Made by a program: the position numbers and the translations under genes. The notes beneath the pieces are model-generated. The model was not told the DNA's origin. It worked only from the letters and a program-made list of their open reading frames with translations, and did not search any database. From Acidobacteriota bacterium (GTDB lineage: Bacteria; Acidobacteriota; Terriglobia; Bryobacterales; Bryobacteraceae), in contig JAJYLS010000011.1 of the NCBI GenBank assembly GCA_021787555.1, forward strand, positions 1 through 38,284: a stretch of 38,284 bases of DNA, read 5' to 3'. Below are positions 25,195 through 32,760 of the stretch, piece by piece (positions within the stretch are counted from its first letter, which is position 1; each line of letters starts with the position of its first letter).

Positions 25195-26277
25195 ATGACG
25201 ATCCCCATGGTCAATCTCCGGCCCCTTCTGGAGGCCACTGAGCCCGCCTGGCGGGCCAACCTGGCGCGCCTGTTCGAGCGCATGCACTTTATTCTGGGCG
25301 AGCAGGTCCAGGCATTCGAAGCCGAGCTCGCGGCCGCCTTCGGCGCGCGCTTCGCCGTGGGCGTGGGCACGGGCACCGCGGCCATCGAACTGGCGCTGCG
25401 CGCCGCCGGATTGCCGGCCGCGGCCGAGGTGCTGCTGCCCGCGCTCACCTCGCCGTTTACCGCGCAAGCAGTGCTGGCGGCGGGCTGCCGCGTGTGTTTC
25501 GCCGACGTCGATCCCGAATTCCTGCTGCTCGATCCCGAGCCGCACATCCGCAAGACCACGCGCGCCCTCGTGCCCGTGCACCTTTATGGACAGCCCTGCG
25601 ACGTTGGAGCTGCTGCGCGACGCCACAAGCTGGTTGTGGTGCAGGACGCCTGCCAGGCTCACGGCGCCCCCGTGGCGCTGTTCTCCCGCGCGGTGGCCTA
25701 CAGCTTCTACCCCACCAAGAACCTGCCCTGCCTGGGCGACGGCGGCGCGGTGCTCACGGATTCCCGCACCGTGGCTGAAAAGGTCCGCCTGCTCCGCGAC
25801 GGCGGCCGGCGCAATGACCAGGTCTCCCGCATCCGCGCCATCAATTCCAGGCTGGATGAAATGCAGGCCTGCTACCTGCGCGCCTTCCTGCCGAAGCTGC
25901 CCGAATGGAACGCCGATCGGGTGCGCCTGGCGGCGCTTTACGATGACGCGCTCGCGGGATGCCCCGGAGTGCGGCCCATCGGGCGGCGCCCCGGCTCGGT
26001 CTGCCATCTCTACGTGGTGCGGGCCGCGCGCCGCGAGCGCCTGCGCCAATTCCTGGCGGAACGAGGCATCTCCACCGGGGTCCACTATCCCGTCCCGCTG
26101 CATCTCCAGCCGGCTTTCCGCAATTGCGGCGGCCGGAGGGCGTCGCGGCGCGGCGATTTTCCGGTGGCCGAACGCGCCTGCCGTGAAATCCTCTCGCTCC
26201 CGCTCTGGCCGTCGATGCCCACCGGCTTCGTAGATGAAGTTGCCGGCCGCGTGCGAGAATTTTATTCGGGCAGCTAA
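25195..26277 (+). CDS. DegT/DnrJ/EryC1/StrS aminotransferase
   Basis: This 360-residue PLP enzyme transfers an amino group to a nucleotide keto-sugar, usually for surface polysaccharides. The Schiff-base lysine is Lys175 in AYSFYPTKNLPCLGDGG; other marks are MVNLRPLLEATEP, GVGTGTAAIELALRAAG, LPALTSPFTAQAVLAAGCRV, DACQAHGA, ISTGVHYPVPLHLQPAF and SLPLWPSMP. The family assignment is firm, but the sugar is unknown because no glycan genes are adjacent. It is followed after 16 bases by a histidine kinase, an unusual pairing. No Shine-Dalgarno is visible; a TATAAT box lies 35 nt upstream. Confidence 0.92.
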   Translation: MTIPMVNLRPLLEATEPAWRANLARLFERMHFILGEQVQAFEAELAAAFGARFAVGVGTGTAAIELALRAAGLPAAAEVLLPALTSPFTAQAVLAAGCRVCFADVDPEFLLLDPEPHIRKTTRALVPVHLYGQPCDVGAAARRHKLVVVQDACQAHGAPVALFSRAVAYSFYPTKNLPCLGDGGAVLTDSRTVAEKVRLLRDGGRRNDQVSRIRAINSRLDEMQACYLRAFLPKLPEWNADRVRLAALYDDALAGCPGVRPIGRRPGSVCHLYVVRAARRERLRQFLAERGISTGVHYPVPLHLQPAFRNCGGRRASRRGDFPVAERACREILSLPLWPSMPTGFVDEVAGRVREFYSGS

Positions 26278-26293
26278 TAGCCAATGGCTCTTT

Positions 26294-27754
26294 ATGACCC
26301 GGCTCGATCGCTTCCTGGTATTTGCCGAATCCCACCGGCTGGCCATGCTCGCCATGGCCGGTGCGCTGGTAGTGCTGACTGCGGCGTTGGATTTCATGCT
26401 GGCCAACATTTCGGTCGGGTTTCTCTATCTTTTCCCGGTGCTGCTTTCCGCGGCGGCCCTCAACCGCCGCCAGATCGTTGGTCTGGCGATCCTGTGCGGG
26501 TATCTGCGCGAATCCTTCGATCCGCTGCAAATGCCGGGGTCCATGCCGGGGCTCCACGACTTCCTGCGTGCCTTCGATCCGCTGCACTGGGCGCCGGGCG
26601 CTACCGGGCGCCTGCTGGTGGCTTCCGCCGCCTTCGCCATGACGGGCTTCTTCGTGACGGAGCTCAACCAGCGGCGGCGCCTGCTGTCACAGCACCTCCG
26701 GGAGCACGAGGAGCAGATCCGGCTTCGCCGTGAGGCCGAGCGCCAGCTCCGCATCCTGATCGATACCAGCCCGCTTGCCATCCTCACGCTGGACGGCTCG
26801 GCGCGCATCCTGCTGGCGAATGAATCCACGCGCCAACTGCTGGCCTTCGAAAACGAACCTCTGGAGGGCGCCGACGTCGGGCCCTATCTGCCGATCCTCG
26901 CACGCATGCTGCGCAGCCATCATTCCGGGGGCAACATCCGCACCAACGTGGAATGCCGGGGCCAACGCCGCGGCGGCGAGGTCTTCCTGGCGCACGTGTG
27001 GCTCTCGACCTATCGCACCTCGCGCGGCGCCGGATTGGCCGCGGTGGTCTGGGATGCCTCCGAGAGCTTGCGCGACCGCGAAGACGCCAGTGTCGATTCC
27101 ATGATGGCGACCTCCCGCGTGCTCATCGGCGCCATGTCACATGAGATCCGCAATCTCGCCGCCGCCGCCTCCTCCGCGTATGCCGCGCTGACGCCGCCCG
27201 CCGGCGGGCACGAAAGCGAGCCGTTCCAGGCCCTCGGGTCGCTCATCCAGGGGCTCAAAAAAATCGCCTCCTCGGGCTTGCGCATGGCCTCCGCGCGCGA
27301 AACCGCCGCCGCCGATCTCGGCACGGTGCTGGATGAGACGCGCATCGTCATCGAGCCGCCGCTGCACGAAGCCGGCATCGACGTGGCCTGGGATATCGCG
27401 CGCGGCCTGCCCCTCGTGCAGGCCGATCACCACAGCCTCTTGCAGGTGTTCGTCAACCTGGCGCGCAACAGCCGGCAGGCCATGGAGCACTCCGAGATCC
27501 GCAAGCTCTCCATCGAAGCGGTGCTGGAAAGCGATCTGGTGGTGGTCCGCTTTCGCGATAGCGGGCCCGGCGTGGCGCACCCCGAGGAATTGTTCCGCCC
27601 CTTCCAGCCCGGGGCCTATGCGGCCGGTCTGGGGCTCTATATCTCGCGCGCCATTCTGCGCGCGCACGGCGGAGGATTGCGCTACGAACCGCAGCCCCGC
27701 GGGAGCTGCTTTGCAGTCGAGCTCTGGCCGATGGAAAATAGCAAAGTGGAGTGA
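26294..27754 (+). CDS. Membrane-bound sensor histidine kinase with PAS domain
   Basis: This 486-residue sensor has three to four N-terminal membrane segments (about 15-35, 38-55, 60-70 and 105-122), a short coiled helix RRLLSQHLREHEEQIRLRRE, and a PAS domain from about 150 to 260. The phospho-acceptor His283 is in MSHEIRN. The ATP-binding domain shows an N-box (VFVNLARNSRQAM), G1 (FRDSGPGV) and G2 (AGLGLYISRAILRAHGG). It overlaps the response regulator start, so the pair is co-translated. The ATG at 26294 is chosen because upstream in-frame starts lie inside the DegT gene. Signal and targets are unknown. Confidence 0.9.
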   Translation: MTRLDRFLVFAESHRLAMLAMAGALVVLTAALDFMLANISVGFLYLFPVLLSAAALNRRQIVGLAILCGYLRESFDPLQMPGSMPGLHDFLRAFDPLHWAPGATGRLLVASAAFAMTGFFVTELNQRRRLLSQHLREHEEQIRLRREAERQLRILIDTSPLAILTLDGSARILLANESTRQLLAFENEPLEGADVGPYLPILARMLRSHHSGGNIRTNVECRGQRRGGEVFLAHVWLSTYRTSRGAGLAAVVWDASESLRDREDASVDSMMATSRVLIGAMSHEIRNLAAAASSAYAALTPPAGGHESEPFQALGSLIQGLKKIASSGLRMASARETAAADLGTVLDETRIVIEPPLHEAGIDVAWDIARGLPLVQADHHSLLQVFVNLARNSRQAMEHSEIRKLSIEAVLESDLVVVRFRDSGPGVAHPEELFRPFQPGAYAAGLGLYISRAILRAHGGGLRYEPQPRGSCFAVELWPMENSKVE

Positions 27755-28389
27755 TGCAACAGAACCAAACAATTAGTGCGCTGCTGGTGGACGACCATTC
27801 GCTCTTCCGTGAGAGCGTGGCGCGCGTGCTGGCCGACGATCCCGGGCTGGAGATCGAGCATTGCGGCAGCATTCGAGAAGCACTCCAGATCCTCTCGCAG
27901 CGCCGCTTTGACCTGGTCCTGCTGGACCACGACCTCGGTTCCGAGCGGGCCTCCCAGTTCTTGCCGGCCGCCCGCCAGGCCGGCTTCGAAGGCCGCGTCC
28001 TCGTGGTGACGGCCTGGATCAGCGGCACCGAGGCGCGGCGCCTCATGCGCCAGGGCGTCTCCGGAATCTTTCTGAAGCACGCGCCGCTCAGCGAACTGTC
28101 CGAAAGCATACGCATCGTGGCCGCCGGCGGCACCTGGATCGATCGCAGTTTTGCGCGCGAGCAGAGCATGGAATCGTCCGAAACGCCCGCACCGCTGTTC
28201 AACGACCGACAGAAGAGGGTGCTGCGCTACGTGGTGGAAGGCCTCTCCAACAAGGAGATCGCCTGGCACATGCAGATCTCGGAAAGTTATGTGAAAGCTA
28301 TCCTGCAAGGCCTTTTTCAGAAGACCGGCGTGCGCACACGCGGACAATTGGTGCGGGTGGCTTTCGAACAATACGAAGATCAGTTGTAA
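27754..28389 (+). CDS. NarL/LuxR-type response regulator
   Basis: This 211-residue regulator is the likely partner of the kinase just upstream. The receiver domain has LLVDDHS (Asp13, Asp14), phospho-acceptor Asp58 in DLVLLDHDLG, Thr in VVTAW and Lys in FLKHAP. A LuxR-type helix-turn-helix, NDRQKRVLRYVVEGLSNKEI followed by SESYVKAILQGLFQKTGVRT, forms the C-terminus. The ATG at 27754 overlaps the kinase stop (TGATG); a GTG 3 bases earlier is also possible. No target promoter is marked in the window. Confidence 0.92.
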   Translation: MQQNQTISALLVDDHSLFRESVARVLADDPGLEIEHCGSIREALQILSQRRFDLVLLDHDLGSERASQFLPAARQAGFEGRVLVVTAWISGTEARRLMRQGVSGIFLKHAPLSELSESIRIVAAGGTWIDRSFAREQSMESSETPAPLFNDRQKRVLRYVVEGLSNKEIAWHMQISESYVKAILQGLFQKTGVRTRGQLVRVAFEQYEDQL

Positions 28390-28598
28390 GGCAATCATCG
28401 TACGTACCGACAGAACGGTGACAGAGCTTTGTTTATCCGAAAGATAGACTATCGCCGAAACCCGCTGCCGCGTTACTGTAGACGCATAACCCAGCCGGAC
28501 CTCAGACTCGGCAACCGAGGCATAGGGGTGAGTGTCGCTGTCGGACACGAACTGAAGGTGAGTCCGCAACGGACGGATCGCCACTCGCGGGGATCAGG
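28390..28598. other. Non-coding stretch with several short hairpins
   Basis: No convincing gene is seen here. Three small perfect stems occur close together: CTCGG-CAA-CCGAG (28507-28519), GTGTC-7 nt-GACAC (28532-28548) and GTCCG-CAA-CGGAC (28562-28574). CAA is the loop in two of them. It could be a structured leader or small RNA, but there is no recognised riboswitch or tRNA feature and no terminator. Confidence 0.3.
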
Positions 28599-28871
28599 GT
28601 GCTACGGCAAGTCATATACCGTCTCGCCGCTTGCGATATTCGGGCGTGTGCGACGGTAGTGCTCGAACCGGGTGCCCTGCTCACCGCTTGCGCCATTCGC
28701 CGGCACACGCCCGCTGAAATCGAAGCCGGCGCGGATCCTTACGCCGTGGAATTTCTGCTGGGCGGGCGGCCGATGACATGCGCGCTGGCGGCTTTCCAAC
28801 CGCGTACGCAAGCCATCGTTGCCTCGCCGCAGGGCGCCCCACGTGCCCCACGTGCCCCACTCGACGCTTGA
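28599..28871 (+). CDS. Possible small hypothetical protein
   Basis: A 90-residue frame starts at GTG 28599 or more likely at GTG 28659. The middle, AIRRHTPAEIEAGADPYAVE, followed by FLLGGRPMTCALAAFQPRTQ, looks like real protein and uses GC-rich third positions like its neighbours. The first 20 and last 15 residues look less coding, and the end is made of the 9-base tandem repeat at 28836-28860 (GAPRAPRAP). No family was recognised with confidence. It may be a degenerating small gene. No ribosome site was found. Confidence 0.4.
   Translation: MLRQVIYRLAACDIRACATVVLEPGALLTACAIRRHTPAEIEAGADPYAVEFLLGGRPMTCALAAFQPRTQAIVASPQGAPRAPRAPLDA
28836..28860. repeat. Tandem repeat of a 9-mer (2.8 copies)
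   Basis: GCCCCACGT is repeated twice in full, followed by a partial third copy (GCCCCAC). It lies at the 3' end of the hypothetical frame. It is too short for a CRISPR or other array and is likely a slippage product; copy number might vary between strains. Confidence 0.8.
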
Positions 28872-28920
28872 AATCCGGACTTAATGGACATAGGATTAGA
28901 ATCGAGGATCGGATATTCAG

Positions 28921-29259
28921 ATGAAAGCGTCTTTTTTAGCTGGCTTTCTCCTGGCCGCGGGGTTGGTCTTCGGGCAGGGGATGCCGCGCATGGTAACCTG
29001 CGAACCACAAACGGGAAAAGTAGGCGATGTCATCGCCGTAACGGGTGAGAACTTGCAGAAGGACATGGTTTCCAAGGTCTACCTCACCGATGGGAAGAAC
29101 GATCTTCCTGTCGAGGTGACCGAGCAAACCCCAACTTCCATCAAGTTCAAGATCCCCACTAAGGCTGTCCCCGGCAACCGGCTGGCGTTGATGGTGCTGA
29201 CAACGGGAAAGGACGCCAAGCTGATCGAGCAACCGGTTAAGGTAGCAATCGCGCAATGA
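28921..29259 (+). CDS. Secreted IPT/TIG-domain protein
   Basis: This 112-residue protein has a signal peptide (MKASFLAGFLLAAGLVFGQG) followed by one immunoglobulin-like IPT/TIG domain. The characteristic GKVGDVIAVTGENLQKDMVS and SIKFKIPTKAVPGNRLALMV segments are visible. Such single-domain exported proteins are common in this type of genome, but their binding partner is unknown. A TAGAAT hexamer about 19 bases upstream may be the -10, with GAGG as a weak ribosome site. Confidence 0.8.
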   Translation: MKASFLAGFLLAAGLVFGQGMPRMVTCEPQTGKVGDVIAVTGENLQKDMVSKVYLTDGKNDLPVEVTEQTPTSIKFKIPTKAVPGNRLALMVLTTGKDAKLIEQPVKVAIAQ

Positions 29260-29283
29260 GCAGCGCCGGCCGGAGGTGACTGC

Positions 29284-30471
29284 TTACATGCGCCGGTACG
29301 GGCTCGCCAGGTAACGGCGGCATTCCTGCGCCGCCGCGGCTTGCGGGGCGTAGGCGATGGCTTTTTTGTACGCCTCCACCGCCTGGGGGCGGCGGTGCGT
29401 GAGGTCGTAGATTTGTCCCATGCGGAGGTAGGCGGCGACGCCGGTATTGAGATCCACCTCCTGCGAGGCCGCGGCCACTTTCTTCATGTTTTCCAGCGCC
29501 GCATCGAATTCACGGTACCAGAACTGAATAGTACCTTCCTGAAACCAGATCTTCTCCCACCGAACGCGGTCGTAGCCGGGCGCGTGGCGCTGCTTGAGCG
29601 CGGCCACTTCCTCCACCGCCGCCAGCGCATTCGTCTTGTCTCCCGCCATGCTGTACATCTGCGAGAGTTCCAGCCGCAGCAGGTAGTTGCGCGGGAACCG
29701 GCGGATCAGGTCCTGGACCAGCGGAATCGCCGACTTCGGCCGGTTCTCGCGCCGGTAGAGCGCGCATAGGAAAATCTCCGCGTCCAGCTTGTTCTCCTTG
29801 CCGTGCGCGGCCACATCCTGGATGATGCGGATGCCTTTTTCCTTGTCGCCGCGGATTCCCACCAGGAAGCCCAGCATGCGATATTGCCAGTTGAGGCTGC
29901 CGACGATGTAATCGTGTAGCCCTTGCACCAGGCGCGCATCCACGTTGGAAGGGTCCAGTTCGGTGATGCGGTTGTGCAGGCGGCGTGCCGTGGTGGCGTC
30001 GCGCAGCGAATCGCGCCAGGCCTTCTTCACGATCCAGTAGTAATTGCACCGCAGGCCGTAAGAGATACCCAGCGCGTACATGGCGGCAGTGTCGTTGGGA
30101 TTTTTCCCCAGCCGCGCGTTGGCCAGGCTCATCGCCGTCGCCAGCTCGCTCAGGAACCAGCTCTCCGTTCGCGGGCTCGGGTTCAGCTTGGGCCGCCGCA
30201 GAAAGGAATTGTTGCCGGAAACCAGCTCGCTTTCGAGCGCGCCGTCGCGATACATCTCCTTGAACACGATGGCCTGTGCCAGGTGGTTGTGCAACTCGGG
30301 ATCGGAAGGAGTCAAAGCGATGGCGCGCTGGAAATCGGCGATGGCCTCGTCGTATTCGAGGTTATAGAAGTGGTCGTAGCCGCGTTCGACCGCGTTTCCG
30401 ACCTGGCTGGTTTCCTGGCCTGCCAGCGCGGCCGCCGACGCCAGCACCAGCGCGAGAATCTTCACCTGCAT
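29284..30471 (-). CDS. Secreted tetratricopeptide repeat protein
   Basis: This 395-residue protein starts with a signal peptide (MQVKILALVLASAAALAGQ) and then has TPR units at about 25-60 (DHFYNLEYDEAIADFQRAIA), 155-195, 225-280 and 335-385 (AYKKAIAYAPQAAAAQECRR). It probably acts in the periplasm or on the outer membrane as a scaffold. It is divergent from rimO with only 18 bases between the start codons, so the two promoters must overlap each other or lie inside the opposite gene. Confidence 0.88.
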   Translation of the reverse strand: MQVKILALVLASAAALAGQETSQVGNAVERGYDHFYNLEYDEAIADFQRAIALTPSDPELHNHLAQAIVFKEMYRDGALESELVSGNNSFLRRPKLNPSPRTESWFLSELATAMSLANARLGKNPNDTAAMYALGISYGLRCNYYWIVKKAWRDSLRDATTARRLHNRITELDPSNVDARLVQGLHDYIVGSLNWQYRMLGFLVGIRGDKEKGIRIIQDVAAHGKENKLDAEIFLCALYRRENRPKSAIPLVQDLIRRFPRNYLLRLELSQMYSMAGDKTNALAAVEEVAALKQRHAPGYDRVRWEKIWFQEGTIQFWYREFDAALENMKKVAAASQEVDLNTGVAAYLRMGQIYDLTHRRPQAVEAYKKAIAYAPQAAAAQECRRYLASPYRRM

Positions 30472-30489
30472 ATTTTAGCGTGCAGCGGA

Positions 30490-31923
30490 ATGGTATCCTG
30501 GGATATCACCCCCTTGAAAGTCGGATTTGTCAGCTTGGGTTGTCCCAAGAACCTGGTGGATAGCGAAGTCATGATGGGCCAACTCGCGGCCAGAGGCCAC
30601 GAGCTCACGCCGCATCCGGACCAGGCCGACGTGCTCGTGGTCAACACGTGCAGCTTCATCGATCCCGCCAAAAAAGAATCCATCGACGCCATCCTGGAGA
30701 TGGCCGAATACAAAAGAATCGGCCGCGCGCGCAAGCTCATCGTGGCCGGATGCCTGGTGGAGCGATACCGCGGCGATATCCGCAAGGAACTGCCGGAAGT
30801 GGACGCGCTCATCGGCACCAACGAGGTCGAGCGCATCGTTGCGGTGTGCGAAGGCATGCACGGCGAATCCGGGGCACCCGCCGATGTCGCGGGTCGCGCA
30901 ACGGCTCCCTACCTGTATCACGACCTCACGCCGCGCGTGCTGGCCACGCCGCGGCACTTCGCCTATATCAAGATCGCCGAGGGCTGCGACCATCCCTGCA
31001 CCTTCTGCGTGATCCCGCAATATCGCGGAAATTTCCGCAGCCGGCGCTTCGAATCGGTAATCGCTGAAGCCACGCGCCTGTTCCAGCAGGGCGTGCGCGA
31101 AATCAACCTGATCGGCCAGGACACCACCTGCTACGGCGAAGACCTCGGGCTCACGGACGGGCTGGCGCACCTGCTGGAGCGGTTGGCGCAAATCGAGACC
31201 CCGCGCGAGAAATGGGTGCGTTTCCTTTACGCCTATCCGAACAAGGTCACGCAAAAGCTGCTCGATACCGTCGCGGAGCACGCCGCGCTGGTCAAGTACC
31301 TCGATATGCCGCTCCAGCACGCCAGCGCCGCCGTGCTCAAGCGCATGAAGCGCGGGGCGTCGGGCGATATCTTTCTCAAGCTGATCGAGCGCATTCGCCG
31401 GTCCATTCCCGGGGTGGCGATCCGCACCAGCTTCATCGTGGGCTTCCCCGGCGAAACGCCGGCCGAATTCGAAGAGCTCTGCCAATTTGTGGAAGCGGCG
31501 CGCTTCGACCGCCTCGGCGTCTTCGCCTATTCCGACGAAGACACCAGCGCGAGCTACGCCCTGGACGGCAAGGTGAACGGCCGCACCGTTCAGAACCGCA
31601 AGCGGCGCCTGATGGCCCTCCAGCGGAAGATTGCGCGGCGGCGCAGCCGCGCGCTCGTGGGCGCCGAGGTCCCCGTGCTGGTGGAAGGACCATCCGAGGA
31701 AACCGACCTGCTGTGGCAGGCGCGTATGCCCGGCCAGGCGCCGGAGATCGACGGCGCGGTGCTGATCAACGATTTCGATGGCGGCCAGCCGCGCCGCGGC
31801 GAAATCCGCAGGCTGCGCGTCACCCAGGCGCACGATTACGACGTGGTCGGCACGCTGCTGCCGGCGACAGAACCGGCGCCCGAGTTCGCGCCCGCGCCGC
31901 TGATCCAGATCAAGGCAAGCTGA
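30490..31923 (+). CDS. rimO: Ribosomal protein S12 methylthiotransferase RimO
   Basis: This 477-residue radical SAM enzyme methylthiolates an aspartate of ribosomal protein S12. The N-terminal cluster cysteines are Cys18 (LGCPKNLVDSEVMMG), Cys54 (VVNTCSFID) and Cys88 (VAGCLVERY). The radical SAM triad is Cys166, Cys170 and Cys173 in EGCDHPCTFCVIPQYRG. MPLQHASAAVLKRMKRG and a C-terminal TRAM domain follow. The ATG at 30490 is used; a TTG at 30514 (LKVGFVSLG) would give the more usual N-terminus and cannot be excluded. The last base overlaps the yacG start (TGATG). Confidence 0.95.
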   Translation: MVSWDITPLKVGFVSLGCPKNLVDSEVMMGQLAARGHELTPHPDQADVLVVNTCSFIDPAKKESIDAILEMAEYKRIGRARKLIVAGCLVERYRGDIRKELPEVDALIGTNEVERIVAVCEGMHGESGAPADVAGRATAPYLYHDLTPRVLATPRHFAYIKIAEGCDHPCTFCVIPQYRGNFRSRRFESVIAEATRLFQQGVREINLIGQDTTCYGEDLGLTDGLAHLLERLAQIETPREKWVRFLYAYPNKVTQKLLDTVAEHAALVKYLDMPLQHASAAVLKRMKRGASGDIFLKLIERIRRSIPGVAIRTSFIVGFPGETPAEFEELCQFVEAARFDRLGVFAYSDEDTSASYALDGKVNGRTVQNRKRRLMALQRKIARRRSRALVGAEVPVLVEGPSEETDLLWQARMPGQAPEIDGAVLINDFDGGQPRRGEIRRLRVTQAHDYDVVGTLLPATEPAPEFAPAPLIQIKAS

Positions 31924-32093
31924 TGGTTTGCCCCATTTGCAAGAAACCGGTGAAGCCGGAGGACCCGGAATTTCCGTTTTGCGGCGAGCGGTGCCGCATT
32001 ATCGACCTCGGCAACTGGGCTTCGGAGAAATACGTCATCCCCGAGCCCTCGCAGCCTGAACGCAAGAAGGACGACGAAGAGGATGAAGCTTAA
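31923..32093 (+). CDS. yacG: DNA gyrase inhibitor YacG (zinc ribbon)
   Basis: This 56-residue zinc protein matches YacG, which binds GyrB and lowers gyrase activity. The four zinc cysteines are in CPICKK and FPFCGERCRIIDLGNWASEK, the family signature. The C-terminal tail is acidic (KKDDEEDEA). It overlaps rimO by one base and pgpA by 11, so the three genes are coupled. Confidence 0.92.
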   Translation: MVCPICKKPVKPEDPEFPFCGERCRIIDLGNWASEKYVIPEPSQPERKKDDEEDEA

Positions 32094-32550
32094 GTCCGCG
32101 CGGGCGCTGGCCACATGGTTCGGCTGCGGGCTTGCGCCCTTCGCGCCGGGGACCGTGGGATCGGCCGCCGCGCTGGCCATCGCCGCGGCGCTCCATGCCT
32201 GGCTCGGGTTCGGCCGCTGGCACTTTCTCGCGCTTGCGGCGGTCTTCTTCTTCCCCGCGGTCTGGGCAGCCGGAGAAACCGCGCGCGCCGCCGGGATCGA
32301 AGACCCGGGGTTCGTGGTGATCGACGAGGTGCTCGGGCAGTGGATCTCGCTGGCGGGCGCGGCGGCGTTCGATTGGAAAACCGCGCTCGCCGCCTTCGTT
32401 CTCTTCCGCCTATTCGATATCTGGAAGCCGTTCCCCGTGCGGCAACTCGAATCCCTGCCAGGCGGCTGGGGCATCAACGCAGACGACATCATGGCGGGCG
32501 TTTACGCGGCCCTTGTGCTGTTTGCGGCCGGGTGGTTCAATCTTAAATAG
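32083..32550 (+). CDS. pgpA: Phosphatidylglycerophosphatase A
   Basis: This 155-residue inner-membrane enzyme removes phosphate from phosphatidylglycerol phosphate to give phosphatidylglycerol. Conserved features are WFGCGLAPFAPGTVGSAA, the catalytic-region DPGFVVIDEVLGQWISLAGA, FRLFDIWKPFPVRQLE and GGWGINADDIMAGV. Four hydrophobic helices fit. Its ATG lies inside the yacG end. In many bacteria cinA follows pgpA directly; here a DUF29 remnant and a propeller gene intervene. Confidence 0.95.
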   Translation: MKLKSARALATWFGCGLAPFAPGTVGSAAALAIAAALHAWLGFGRWHFLALAAVFFFPAVWAAGETARAAGIEDPGFVVIDEVLGQWISLAGAAAFDWKTALAAFVLFRLFDIWKPFPVRQLESLPGGWGINADDIMAGVYAALVLFAAGWFNLK

Positions 32551-32561
32551 GTGAAACGCTT

Positions 32562-32713
32562 ATGAGCACGTTGTACGACGAAGATCTGACAGAGTGGGCT
32601 TTTCACAATGCCGATCTGCTGCGCTCAGGGCGTTTGAGGCCGGCTTTGAGATTCAACCTCCCGCCCAGTGCCCGTTCACTTTCGAACAAATCCTCGGACC
32701 GGACGTACTCTGA
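32562..32713 (+). pseudogene. DUF29 family remnant (internal deletion)
   Basis: Only the two ends of a DUF29 protein remain. The start MSTLYDEDLTEWAFHNADLL RSGRL is the family N-terminus. After a junction near 32636-32640 a different frame reads AGFEIQPPAQCPFTFEQILG PDVL and stops at 32711-32713, matching the DUF29 C-terminus, where CPFTFEQIL is characteristic. About a hundred central residues are missing, and the two parts are out of frame. The function of intact DUF29 proteins is unknown. The remnant sits between pgpA and the propeller gene. Confidence 0.75.
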
Positions 32714-32743
32714 CGCTCCCGGCGGAACGGCTCGCGCCCGCGC

Positions 32744-32749
32744 TACAAT
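32744..32749 (+). promoter_or_regulatory. -10-like box before propeller gene
   Basis: TACAAT ends 11 nt before the ATG at 32761, inside GCGCTACAATCG (32740-32751), the same 12-mer as before the aminotransferase on the opposite strand. The predicted leader is only about 4-5 nt. Confidence 0.4.
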
Positions 32750-32760
32750 CGTTATCTGAA

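Noticed and set aside
28390-28600. Known riboswitch
   Set aside because: The stems do not match the conserved cores of cobalamin, TPP, SAM or c-di-GMP riboswitches that I could recall.
28836-28860. CRISPR-like repeat
   Set aside because: The units are 9 bases long and directly adjacent, without spacers.
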